64,000 nt of DNA from Kitasatospora cinereorecta (GTDB lineage: Bacteria; Actinomycetota; Actinomycetes; Streptomycetales; Streptomycetaceae): positions 1,191,001 to 1,255,000 of the forward strand of contig NZ_JAMZDX010000001.1 of the NCBI RefSeq assembly GCF_024172095.1, read 5' to 3'. The translations under genes were made by a program, and so were the position numbers. Below the pieces are notes generated by a model, which was not told the origin of the DNA, made no database searches, and saw only the letters and a list, made by a program, of their open reading frames with translations. This document shows positions 8,886 to 16,387 of the stretch, piece by piece. Every line of letters begins with the position of its first letter. Within the stretch, counting starts at the first letter, position 1.

Positions 8886-10209
8886 CCGAGTCGTTCCCCC
8901 CGCTCGTCGCTTGTCTCTCCGGTGCGCGCAGCGCCTGCTGGAAGCGGGTGACCGCCTCCGCGGCGGCGCGCAGGTCGCACGGCGCGCTCCACAACAGCCA
9001 GCGCGCCTTCTCGAAACGCTCCACCACCACCGGGTCCTCGGCCAGGCCGAACCGGGCGGCCATCGCCTTGTACGCCTCCAGCCGGCCGCGCAGCTCGGCG
9101 CGGACGGCCAGCGGCTGGGCCACCTCGGTCAACGAGTGCCGGGCCCGGGTCAACTCCTTGGCGGCGGCGTCCTCCAGGGCGTCCAGCAGCTGCCCGAGCC
9201 GGTGCCACTGGCCGGTCTGCTGGTACTCCACCGCCAGGACGATCCGCTCCCGCAGCGCCGAGGCCGGTCCGGGCACCGCCGGGACCTCGGTGGACGCGAT
9301 CTTGGCCAGTACCTCGCCGCGGGCCCGGCGGGCCTCGGCCAGCGTGGCGTCGGCCCGCTGCAGCAGGTCGGCGACCTGCTGCAGCCGCTCGTGCGACTCG
9401 TCGCGCAGCCGCAGCAGCCCCTCCAACTCCACCCGGATGTCGTCCAGGTGGCGGCCGGCCCGGTCGAAGCCGGTGGTGTCCACCGCGCCGCTCGGCGAGG
9501 CCCAGGCGCTCGCCTCGGAGGCGGTGCCGCGCTGCGCCGGCACCCGGGCGGGCCGCCACAGGGCCAGCGGGTCGGCGAGCACCTCGGTGCGCAGCGCGGT
9601 CAGCTCCTCGGCCAGCCGGGTCAGGTCGTCGCCGAGCGGGTGGCCGCCGGGGCGGACCCCGACCGAGAGCGCCAGCATCTGCACCCGGCCCAGTTCGGCC
9701 AACAGCAGGTCTATCCGGGCGGGCAGCGCGGTCCAGACGGCGTCGGCGGCGTTGACCACCTCCAGCACGACGGCGTACCAGCCGTTCATCCGGTCCATCA
9801 GCTCGGTCAGCGTGACCCGCTCGACCAGCCGGACCTGGGCGCCCAGCTGGCCGACCGCTTCCGGCAGGTGACCGCCGGAGACGGTCACGGCGGCGCCGGT
9901 GAGCAGTTCGCTGAGTTCCGCCAGTTCGGCGCTGCCGGGCTTGCCGCGCCGGGCCCGGACGGCCCGGGCCGAGGCGAGCGCCTCCGCGTAGCGGTCGAAC
10001 AGCGCCCAGAGCAGCGCCAGCCCCTGTTCGGCGACGGCCCACCGCTCCTGGGTGCGCCCGGTCAGGGCGGCGCCGTCCAGCAGCCGCCGTCCCGGATGGT
10101 CCTGCAGGGAGAGCAGTGCCGCCTCGACGGCGTCGCGCTCCTCGCCGCGTCGGGTGAGGACGCGGTCCACCTCGTCCCGGCTCATCACCGGACCGGCCGT
10201 TCCTGCCAT
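8878..10209 (-). CDS. Uncharacterised helical protein of the PknG operon
   Basis: This 443-aa protein belongs to no family I can name. It is Ala/Leu/Arg/Glu-rich, has no signal peptide or membrane segment, and its periodicity suggests long helices and coiled coil almost throughout. Examples are the stretches near residues 235-275 (DDIRVELEGLLRLRDE) and 310-385. RBS GAGGAGG precedes the ATG by about nine bases, and its last codons overlap pknG by 8 bp. Its fixed position between glnH and pknG suggests a cytoplasmic adaptor linking the membrane sensor to the kinase. That role is inferred from position only. Confidence 0.8.
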   Translation of the reverse strand: MAGTAGPVMSRDEVDRVLTRRGEERDAVEAALLSLQDHPGRRLLDGAALTGRTQERWAVAEQGLALLWALFDRYAEALASARAVRARRGKPGSAELAELSELLTGAAVTVSGGHLPEAVGQLGAQVRLVERVTLTELMDRMNGWYAVVLEVVNAADAVWTALPARIDLLLAELGRVQMLALSVGVRPGGHPLGDDLTRLAEELTALRTEVLADPLALWRPARVPAQRGTASEASAWASPSGAVDTTGFDRAGRHLDDIRVELEGLLRLRDESHERLQQVADLLQRADATLAEARRARGEVLAKIASTEVPAVPGPASALRERIVLAVEYQQTGQWHRLGQLLDALEDAAAKELTRARHSLTEVAQPLAVRAELRGRLEAYKAMAARFGLAEDPVVVERFEKARWLLWSAPCDLRAAAEAVTRFQQALRAPERQATSGGNDSDG

Positions 10210-10371
10210 TGCGGGTCCTCCTCTCGGGCCTGGCGTACTGGCGGGCGGTTGCGCATTGACGGATTGTCGGTCACGAGGGCCGCGGCCGTGCCCCGTCGGC
10301 TGAAAGTCTCCCGGATGGCGGAGCGCGGACCCACGCCGGTACCGGGCTTTGACGCCCCCTTGACGATCGCG

Positions 10372-11313
10372 CTACGGCAGGTAGCCGTCCGGTGACGCTC
10401 CCATGGTCGGCGCGAGCCACCGGTCGTAGCTGGCCCGCCAGTCCCCGTTCGCCTTCCGCTCGGCCAGCACCTGGTTGACCCAGGCGACCAGGTCGGTGTC
10501 GGCCTGGTTCATCCCGACGCCCATGTAGCCGGGGGCGATGGTCTCCGGGACCAGCCGTACGGTCGGGTCCTGGGCGACCTGGGCGGCGGCCAGCACGTTG
10601 TCGGTGAGGGTGGCGTCCACCAGGCCCTGCTGCATCAGCACCAGGCAGTCCAGCTGGTTCTCCACCGTACGGACCTCCGCCGTGCCGCGGCCGTCCCGCT
10701 TCAGCTCGGCCTGGCTGGACGAGTTGTCGGCCACGCACGCGCGCTTGCCGCGCAGCGCCTCGGCGAACCCGGTCGCCTTCGCGGCGCGCGGCACCACGAG
10801 TTGCTGGGTGACCCGGAAGTACGGGGCGGAGAAGGCGATGTCCTTCTTCCGGTCGCAGGTGACGGACATGGTGCGCACCACCATGTCCACCTCGCCGCCC
10901 TTGATCGCGTCGATCCGCCGGGCGGTCGGCACGGTCTTCAGGGTCACCTTGTCCGGGTCGCCGAGGATCGACTTGGCGAGGGCGTGGACGAGGTCGATGT
11001 CGAAGCCCTCGATCCGGCCGGTCTGCGGGTTGCGGAAGCCCCAGTTGTAGCTGTTCTGGTCGACTCCCACCACCAGCGAGCCGCGTTCGCGGATCTTCCT
11101 GATCCGGGCGCCGTTCGGGTTCTTCGCCGGCGGTTCGCTGGCCGTCAGGTCGCAGCCGTCGTCCGCCATCGGGGCCAGCCCGGGGGCCGTCGAGGCCGTC
11201 CGGGGCGCCCCCGCGGGCACGCCCTGCGAGCTTCCGGCGCCCAGCGCTCCGGCGGCCAGCACCACGGCCGCCACCAGCGCCCTGGCCCGTACCGTCCGCA
11301 TGATCGGTGTCAT
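10372..11313 (-). CDS. glnH: GlnH-like glutamate/aspartate-binding protein
   Basis: This 313-aa protein is a family 3 (polar amino acid) solute-binding protein. A signal sequence (residues 1-25, AAVVLAAGALGAG) is followed by the binding fold: SLVVGVDQNSYNWGFRNP, GFDIDLVHALAKSI, and the KGGEVDMVVRTMSVTCDRKKDIAFS hinge region. The C-terminal lobe reads YMGVGMNQADTDLVAWVNQVL. No permease or ATPase gene is nearby, so it is probably a sensor rather than a transporter part, as shown for mycobacterial GlnH upstream of PknG. I find no lipobox Cys after the signal sequence, although homologues are usually lipoproteins. GGGGGGA lies eight bases before the ATG. Confidence 0.88.
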   Translation of the reverse strand: MTPIMRTVRARALVAAVVLAAGALGAGSSQGVPAGAPRTASTAPGLAPMADDGCDLTASEPPAKNPNGARIRKIRERGSLVVGVDQNSYNWGFRNPQTGRIEGFDIDLVHALAKSILGDPDKVTLKTVPTARRIDAIKGGEVDMVVRTMSVTCDRKKDIAFSAPYFRVTQQLVVPRAAKATGFAEALRGKRACVADNSSSQAELKRDGRGTAEVRTVENQLDCLVLMQQGLVDATLTDNVLAAAQVAQDPTVRLVPETIAPGYMGVGMNQADTDLVAWVNQVLAERKANGDWRASYDRWLAPTMGASPDGYLP

Positions 11314-11329
11314 CGTCCGTCCCCCCGTT

Positions 11330-12682
11330 CTACCGGTACTCGGCCAGCCGGCGGCCGATGCCGCGCAGCACTCCGCCGACCGCCAGCGCGGTCAGCACGG
11401 CCGCGGCCGCCGCGTACACCTCCAGGAAGCCGTCGACCCCGCCCGCGGCGGCCTCGAAGTCGTGCTGCTCGGCGGTGGCGGCCTCGGCCAGCTTCCGGTC
11501 CATGGTGGTGAACGCGGCGTCGGCCGTGTCGTTCCCGCCGGAGCTGAGCGTCCCCCGCAGGGCCGCGTCGTAGTCGCCCGCACTGTCCTTGTCGGCGGCC
11601 GCCCGGTGCCGGGACAGCCAGTCGGCGAAGGCCCGCTCGGCCTCGGCGGCGGGCCGCTCGGCGTCCGGACGGCCCGCGGCCACCGCGTGGCCGAAGGAAC
11701 CCGCCTGCGCGGCGGGCGCGTTCAGCGGGTCGACCAGGGCCGACCAGCGCTTGGTGTACGTGTCGGTGGAGCCGCGGGCGACCAGGTTGAGGTTCTCCGC
11801 CGCGTGGGCCTGCAGCGCGGCGATCCGGACGTGGTCGAGCTCCCGCAGCGGCTGGGACCCGTCGCGCCGGCTGGTCGCCAGCGCGGCGCCGGCGGACGCG
11901 GACGCCGCGGTCAGCCACACCACCGCCAGCAGGACCGCCGAGGTGGCGGTCAGCAGGCCGGTGTTGAACACCCGGTTGGTCCGCCGGAACAGCACCACCT
12001 GGTAGCGGACCAGCGCGCCCAGCGCCACCAGCCCGAGCAGCAGCGCGGCGACCGGGAAGGACGACGCGTCGCCGTGATCGGCGTCCAGCCGCCCGGACTC
12101 GGCGTCCACCAGGGACTGGGCCAGCGGCAGCATGGTGTCCTGCATCAGTGCCGAGGCGTACCGCAGATAGGCGCCGCCGAGCGGCAGCCCCTGCCGGTTG
12201 TCGGCCCGCGCCGTCTCCACCAGACCCGCGTAGCGCGGCAGTTGCCGGTTGAGCTCGGTGATCGGGCGCTGCGCCCCGGGGGACGAGCCGGTCCGTGCGG
12301 CGGCCTCCGAGAGCAGCCGGGAGGCAGTGGCCAGGTCGTCCTCGTACCGCTGCCGCACCGCGGCCGGCTCGTCGGCCGCGAGCAGGAAGCCGGCCGCCGC
12401 CGTGGTGTCCGCGTCGGCCAGCGAACGGTAGATCTCCGCCGCGTCCTGGCTCAGCGGCTCACTGCCCGAGACCACCCGGCCGGCGGCTGTCGCCCGTGTG
12501 CTCACCTGCTCCACGGCCACCGCGCCGAACAGCACGACCAGCGCGGCCAGGGCCGCCCCGGCCACCCGCAGCCGGCCGGGCGGCGTGCTCGCCGCCTGCC
12601 GAAGCCGGGCCGAGGCCCCGCGTCTTGCTCCGGGAACGGTCGCGACCGTCCCCTGGCTCTCCGTGACCACCGGTGTCGCCAC
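11330..12682 (-). CDS. glnX: GlnX-like four-helix membrane sensor protein
   Basis: This 450-aa membrane protein has four predicted membrane helices: near residues 25-48 (VAGAALAALVVLFGAVAV), two around the middle (FPVAALLLGLVALGAL and LLTATSAVLLAVVWL), and one at the C-terminus (YAAAAAVLTALAVGGVL). Two helical extracytoplasmic domains of about 160 and 150 residues separate them. This matches mycobacterial GlnX, which passes the ligand signal of GlnH to PknG. GTG 12682 (VATPVVTESQG) is chosen because GGGAGGG lies just upstream; the longer open frame crosses an unrelated divergent promoter region. It is the first gene of the seven-gene operon. Confidence 0.82.
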   Translation of the reverse strand: MATPVVTESQGTVATVPGARRGASARLRQAASTPPGRLRVAGAALAALVVLFGAVAVEQVSTRATAAGRVVSGSEPLSQDAAEIYRSLADADTTAAAGFLLAADEPAAVRQRYEDDLATASRLLSEAAARTGSSPGAQRPITELNRQLPRYAGLVETARADNRQGLPLGGAYLRYASALMQDTMLPLAQSLVDAESGRLDADHGDASSFPVAALLLGLVALGALVRYQVVLFRRTNRVFNTGLLTATSAVLLAVVWLTAASASAGAALATSRRDGSQPLRELDHVRIAALQAHAAENLNLVARGSTDTYTKRWSALVDPLNAPAAQAGSFGHAVAAGRPDAERPAAEAERAFADWLSRHRAAADKDSAGDYDAALRGTLSSGGNDTADAAFTTMDRKLAEAATAEQHDFEAAAGGVDGFLEVYAAAAAVLTALAVGGVLRGIGRRLAEYR

Positions 12683-12905
12683 CGCCCCCACCCTCCCCTG
12701 TGGCCCGACCCTGTCGGGGCGGGCCTCGCCCGCAGCAGAAGTATGGCTGCGGGTGGCGACGATCACACCTGAGTTGCGCCGTACTTGAGGTTCCGGTTCC
12801 GCCCGGCCCGCGTCGGCCCGGGTGTGGTGCGACTGCGACGACGCCGACCGGCGGCCCGCCGGTTCCGGGCGCGGGCGGCGGAGCGCGGATTTGTAGCATG
12901 GGGGC

Positions 12906-13481
12906 ATGCGCCTGATCGGAACCGTCTCCCCGGACCGCCCCCTGCTCGTCGTCGCCGTCCGTGAGGAGGCCGCCCACCTGGACGAGCGGCTGCCGGTCCT
13001 GCTCACCGGGATCGGGAAGATCAACGCGACCGCCGCGCTGGCCACCGTCCTGGCCCGCGGCGAGCGCCCCTCGGAGATCGTCAACCTGGGTACCGCCGGC
13101 GCCCTGAAGTCCGGCTGGGCCGGGACCCACGAGATCGCCCGGGTGCTGCAGCACGACATCGACACCCCCGCACTGGAGGCCCTCACCGGCCGCAGCTACG
13201 GCGCTCCGCTCACCCTCGGCAGCGCGCCCGGTCCGGTCCTCGCCACCGGCGACCTGTTCGTCTCGGACGAGGAGGCCCGCGCCCGCCTCGCCCGCAGCGC
13301 CGACCTGGTCGACATGGAGGGCTACGCGGTGGCCGTGGTCGCCCGGCGCGCCGAGCTGCCGGTCCGGCTGGTCAAGCACGTCAGCGACGAGGCCGGCGAG
13401 GGCGCCGGCAACAGCTGGCGCGACGCGGTGGACGGCTGCGCCAAGATCCTCGCCGAGTGGGTGGCCGAGCACCTCCACTGA
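12906..13481 (+). CDS. Nucleoside phosphorylase-superfamily hydrolase (MTA/SAH nucleosidase-like)
   Basis: This 191-aa protein has PNP/UDP phosphorylase fold motifs: LLTGIGKINATAALA (phosphate/ribose loop), VNLGTAGALKSG, a substrate segment ending VDMEGYAVA (the Met-Glu pair that contacts the ribose hydroxyls), and VRLVKHVSDEA with the catalytic Asp. It is shorter than the usual 230-aa MTA/SAH nucleosidases. Cleavage of methylthioadenosine, adenosylhomocysteine or a similar purine nucleoside is likely; the exact substrate is not readable. It is divergent from glnX, with the shared promoter region in 12683-12905. Confidence 0.8.
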   Translation: MRLIGTVSPDRPLLVVAVREEAAHLDERLPVLLTGIGKINATAALATVLARGERPSEIVNLGTAGALKSGWAGTHEIARVLQHDIDTPALEALTGRSYGAPLTLGSAPGPVLATGDLFVSDEEARARLARSADLVDMEGYAVAVVARRAELPVRLVKHVSDEAGEGAGNSWRDAVDGCAKILAEWVAEHLH

Positions 13482-13505
13482 GCGGCCCGCCGCACTGTCG
13501 ACCGA

Positions 13506-13548
13506 CGCGCCCGGCCGCCCGCTCACCTGGAGCGGGCGGCCGGGCGCG
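13506..13548. terminator. Perfect 19-base hairpin between convergent genes
   Basis: CGCGCCCGGCCGCCCGCTC (13506-13524) pairs without mismatch with the arm at 13530-13548; the loop is ACCTG. It sits about 25 bases after the nucleosidase stop codon and serves as a probable bidirectional terminator between it and the isochorismatase gene. Confidence 0.88.
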
Positions 13549-13560
13549 GTCGTTCAGTCC

Positions 13561-13590
13561 GGGCGGCACAGGGCGGCACAGGGCGGCACG
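13561..13590. repeat. Three 10-base tandem repeats
   Basis: GGGCGGCACA is repeated three times head to tail (the last unit ends in G), between the terminator hairpin and the isochorismatase stop codon. Confidence 0.9.
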
Positions 13591-13608
13591 ATGCAGCCGC
13601 CGGGCGGG

Positions 13609-14199
13609 TCAGGCGGCGGCCAGGACCGCCTCGGTGGTCACCACCTTGGCGAACCGCATGGTGTGCAGCACCGCGGCGGTGGCCTTCGCCAACTGCTCGG
13701 CGGGGATGGACTCGCCGTCCGGGCCCGCCATCGCGAAGGTGTGCATCGCGTCCACGGGGAAGATCACGTCGTAGCCGAGGTTGCCGCCCATCCGGGCCGT
13801 GGTCTCGTTGCACACATTGGTCATGATCCCGATCGTCACCAGCTGGGTGGCGCCGCGCTCCTGGAGCCAGGCGTGCAGGTCCGGGGTGCCGTAGAAGGCG
13901 CTGTTGACCGTCTTGGTGATGTGCAGGTCCGCCTTGACGTCGGCCAGGACCGGCTTCAGCTCGTACCCGGGGGTGCCGGGCTCCAACGGGCCGCGCGCCG
14001 AGCCGTGCTGGACGGTCACGATCGGGCGGCCGGTGCGCTCCCAGGCGGCGACCAGGTCGGCGATCCGCCGCTCCGCCCCGGGGTTGTCCCGCTCGCCCCA
14101 GAACTCCTCGTCCTCGAAGCCCTGTTGCACGTCGATCACGATCAGGACGGCGTCGTCGGAGAGGCTGAGCGGGGCGTCGAATGCGCTGGTGTTCGTCAT
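13609..14199 (-). CDS. Isochorismatase-family cysteine hydrolase
   Basis: This 196-aa cytoplasmic hydrolase has the complete triad of the family: Asp23 in VIDVQQGF, Lys in TKTVNSAFYGT and Cys in TNVCNETTAR. The cis-peptide region MTNVC and GYDVIFPVDAM are typical. Members hydrolyse amides or vinyl ethers such as nicotinamide, N-carbamoyl amines or isochorismate; which one applies here is unclear. It is divergent from a GlxA-type regulator 71 bases away. Such regulators often control neighbouring hydrolase genes, so the pair is probably regulator and target. Confidence 0.88.
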   Translation of the reverse strand: MTNTSAFDAPLSLSDDAVLIVIDVQQGFEDEEFWGERDNPGAERRIADLVAAWERTGRPIVTVQHGSARGPLEPGTPGYELKPVLADVKADLHITKTVNSAFYGTPDLHAWLQERGATQLVTIGIMTNVCNETTARMGGNLGYDVIFPVDAMHTFAMAGPDGESIPAEQLAKATAAVLHTMRFAKVVTTEAVLAAA

Positions 14200-14258
14200 G
14201 GCTCCATCCTGCGATCGACCGGGCCGGGCCGGTGAGGGGCGGGAAAGCCCCTCATCGA

Positions 14259-14270
14259 TACATTCCTGCC
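14259..14270 (+). promoter_or_regulatory. Candidate -10 element of a leaderless regulator transcript
   Basis: TACATT at 14259-14264 ends six bases before the ATG of the GlxA-type regulator. That spacing is expected when transcription starts at the first base of the start codon. No Shine-Dalgarno sequence is present, which supports leaderless translation. Confidence 0.4.
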
Positions 14271-15230
14271 ATGCGAACGGTGAGCTGCCTGATCTTCGAC
14301 GGGGTACGGCCCTTCGACTACGCGGTGATCGGCGAGGTCTGGGCCAACCGGGTCAGCCGCCCCGGCCTGCCCGCCTTCGACCTGCGGGTCTGCGGCCCGG
14401 TGGGTGCCCGGGTCCGCCTCGGCGGTGGCCTCGAACGCGTCCCGGACGCCGGACTCGACGCGCTCGGCGACAGCGACCTGGTGGTCGTCCCCGGCATGGA
14501 GGACCCGCTCGCCCCACCCGACCCGGCGCTGCTGGACGCCCTCCGCGAGGTCCACGCCCGCGGCGTGCCGATCGCCTCGCTCTGCGCCGGAGCCTTCCTG
14601 CTCGCCGCCGCCGGCCTGCTGGACGGCCGCCGCGCCACCACCCACTGGTGGGTCGCCACCGAACTCGCCGCCCGCCACCCGGCGGTGGACGTCGACCCGG
14701 ACGTCCTGTTCACCGGCGACGGCCGGGTGTGGACCTCGGCCGGGGTCGCCGCAGGCATCGACCTGTGCCTGCACCTGGTCCGCGCCGCCCACGGCCAGCG
14801 GGCCGCCGCCGCCATCGCCCGTGCCATGGTCACCGCCCCCTTCCGGGCCGGTGGCCAGGCCCAGTTCATCCCCTCCCCGGTCCCCACCGAGACCGACCGC
14901 GAGGACCCGCTGGCCGCGGTCCGCTCCGCCGTCCTCGCCGCCCTCGACCAACCGTGGACGGTCGCCCGGATGGCCCGGGCCGCGACCATGGCCGAGCGCA
15001 CCTTCGCCCGCCACTTCACCGCCGCCACCGGCACCCCGCCGCTGCGCTGGCTGCTGGAGCAGCGCGTCCTGGCGGCCCAGCGGCTGCTGGAGGAGACCGA
15101 CCTGCCGGTCGACGAGATCGCCGTCCGCTGCGGTTTCGCCTCCGCGGTCTCGCTGCGCCCGGTCTTCACCCGCCGCGTCGGCGTCGCCCCGCGCGACTAC
15201 CGTCGCACCTTCCGCGGCCGCGAGGCCTGA
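14271..15230 (+). CDS. GlxA-family transcriptional regulator (DJ-1/PfpI plus AraC HTH)
   Basis: This 319-aa protein has an N-terminal DJ-1/PfpI-like amidotransferase domain (residues 1-180; FDGVRPFDYAVIGEVW, VVVPGMEDPL, and the nucleophile-elbow Cys in SLCAGAFLLAAAGLL). A C-terminal AraC helix-turn-helix pair follows (about 220-315; TMAERTFARHFTAATGTPPLRWLLEQR and VAPRDYRRTF). The start is ATG 14271 (MRTVSCLIFDG), where the domain begins. Family members sense small molecules and activate or repress nearby genes; the divergent isochorismatase gene is the obvious candidate. Confidence 0.9.
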   Translation: MRTVSCLIFDGVRPFDYAVIGEVWANRVSRPGLPAFDLRVCGPVGARVRLGGGLERVPDAGLDALGDSDLVVVPGMEDPLAPPDPALLDALREVHARGVPIASLCAGAFLLAAAGLLDGRRATTHWWVATELAARHPAVDVDPDVLFTGDGRVWTSAGVAAGIDLCLHLVRAAHGQRAAAAIARAMVTAPFRAGGQAQFIPSPVPTETDREDPLAAVRSAVLAALDQPWTVARMARAATMAERTFARHFTAATGTPPLRWLLEQRVLAAQRLLEETDLPVDEIAVRCGFASAVSLRPVFTRRVGVAPRDYRRTFRGREA

Positions 15231-15323
15231 CCCGAAGCCGCTGCTGTCCCGCCGCCGGAGCCGGGCCGGGTGTGCGGACCCGGGGGCCGGGCCTCCGGCG
15301 GCGGGGGTTCGAGTGGCGGGTGT

Positions 15324-16343
15324 TCAGGCGGCGACGGGGTGGCTGTCGGCGTACGCGTCGCGCAGGCGTTGCTGGGCGTCGGGGCCGGCGCCGAGCTGGT
15401 CGAGACCGAGCAGGGCCGCGCCGAGGACCGGCGGGGCGACCACGATGCGCGGCTCGGCGAGCGGCGCGGCGGCGGCCAGCCGGGCGGTCACGTTGTCGAT
15501 CAGCAGGGGTCTGCGGGCGGCCAGGACGCCGCCGCCGAGGACCACCGGGGTCGGTTCGCCGAGCAGCCCGAGCCGGGTCAGCGCGATGACCGCGAGCCGG
15601 GTGATCTCGTCGGCCTGGCGGTCGATCAGCTGCAGGGCGATCGGGTCGCCGGCCTCGGCGGCGGCGAACAGCACCCGCACCACCTCGTGCAGCCGGTCCC
15701 GGTCCAGGTGGCCCAGGTGCATGGACTCGGCGACCGCGGTGGCCCCGGCGAGTCCGAAGTGCGCGCCGATCATCGTGGAGAGCAGGGTGGCCCCGCCGCG
15801 CCCGTCCTCGGCCCGGGTGGCGTGCCACATCGCCTCCGAGGCCAGTCCGCCGCCGCCGCCCCAGTCGCCGGTCAGCGTGCCGAGCGCGGGCCAGCGCGCG
15901 GTCCGCCCGTCGGGCAGCAGTCCGACGCAGTTGATGCCGGCGCCGCAGACGACCGCGACCCCGCGCGGGCCGTCGGTACCGGCCCGGAGCAGGCCGAAGG
16001 TGTCGTTGGCGACGGTGGTGCGGATGCCCCAGCCGTGTGCGGCCAGGGCGGCGTGCAGCCGCTGTTCCTCGACCGGCAGGTCGGCGTTGGCGAGGCAGGC
16101 GCTGACGTGGCTGGTCAGCGGGGTGGCGCCGGGGGCGAGTCCGGCCTGGGCGGCGGCGGCCTCGACCAGCGGGGCGAGGGCGGCGACGGTCTGCTCGTAG
16201 CCGTCCAGTTGCGGCTGGAAGCCGCCGCCGCGGGCGGTGCCGAGCACCCGCCCGTCGGCGGTGACCAGGGCGACGTCGGTCTTGCTGTTGCCGGCGTCGA
16301 TGGCGAGGACGCCGGGGAGTTGCTCGTGCTGCCGGCGGCTCAT
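15324..16343 (-). CDS. BadF/BadG/BcrA-type sugar kinase (N-acetylglucosamine kinase-like)
   Basis: This 339-aa ASKHA-fold kinase has phosphate-1 motif GVLAIDAGNSKTDVAL, RTTVANDTFGLL, adenosine-region GVAVVCGAGINCVGLL, and ALGTLTGDWGGGGGLA as in eukaryotic and actinobacterial GlcNAc kinases. The frame is open far upstream, but MSRRQHEQ at 16343 is taken as the start because GGGGGGA lies eight bases before it. It is the last gene of the ROK-ABC-GH4 operon. It probably phosphorylates the imported sugar so that the GH4 enzyme can act, or salvages the released sugar. GlcNAc, glucosamine or another hexose are all possible. Confidence 0.85.
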   Translation of the reverse strand: MSRRQHEQLPGVLAIDAGNSKTDVALVTADGRVLGTARGGGFQPQLDGYEQTVAALAPLVEAAAAQAGLAPGATPLTSHVSACLANADLPVEEQRLHAALAAHGWGIRTTVANDTFGLLRAGTDGPRGVAVVCGAGINCVGLLPDGRTARWPALGTLTGDWGGGGGLASEAMWHATRAEDGRGGATLLSTMIGAHFGLAGATAVAESMHLGHLDRDRLHEVVRVLFAAAEAGDPIALQLIDRQADEITRLAVIALTRLGLLGEPTPVVLGGGVLAARRPLLIDNVTARLAAAAPLAEPRIVVAPPVLGAALLGLDQLGAGPDAQQRLRDAYADSHPVAA

Positions 16344-16387
16344 CGGCCTGTCCCCCCAGGGTGGTGCGTGGTCGTCATGGCGGCTGT

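Noticed and set aside
13561-13590. Tandem 10-mers considered as a CRISPR-like or integration repeat
   Set aside because: There are only three head-to-tail copies without spacers. This is a simple tandem duplication.
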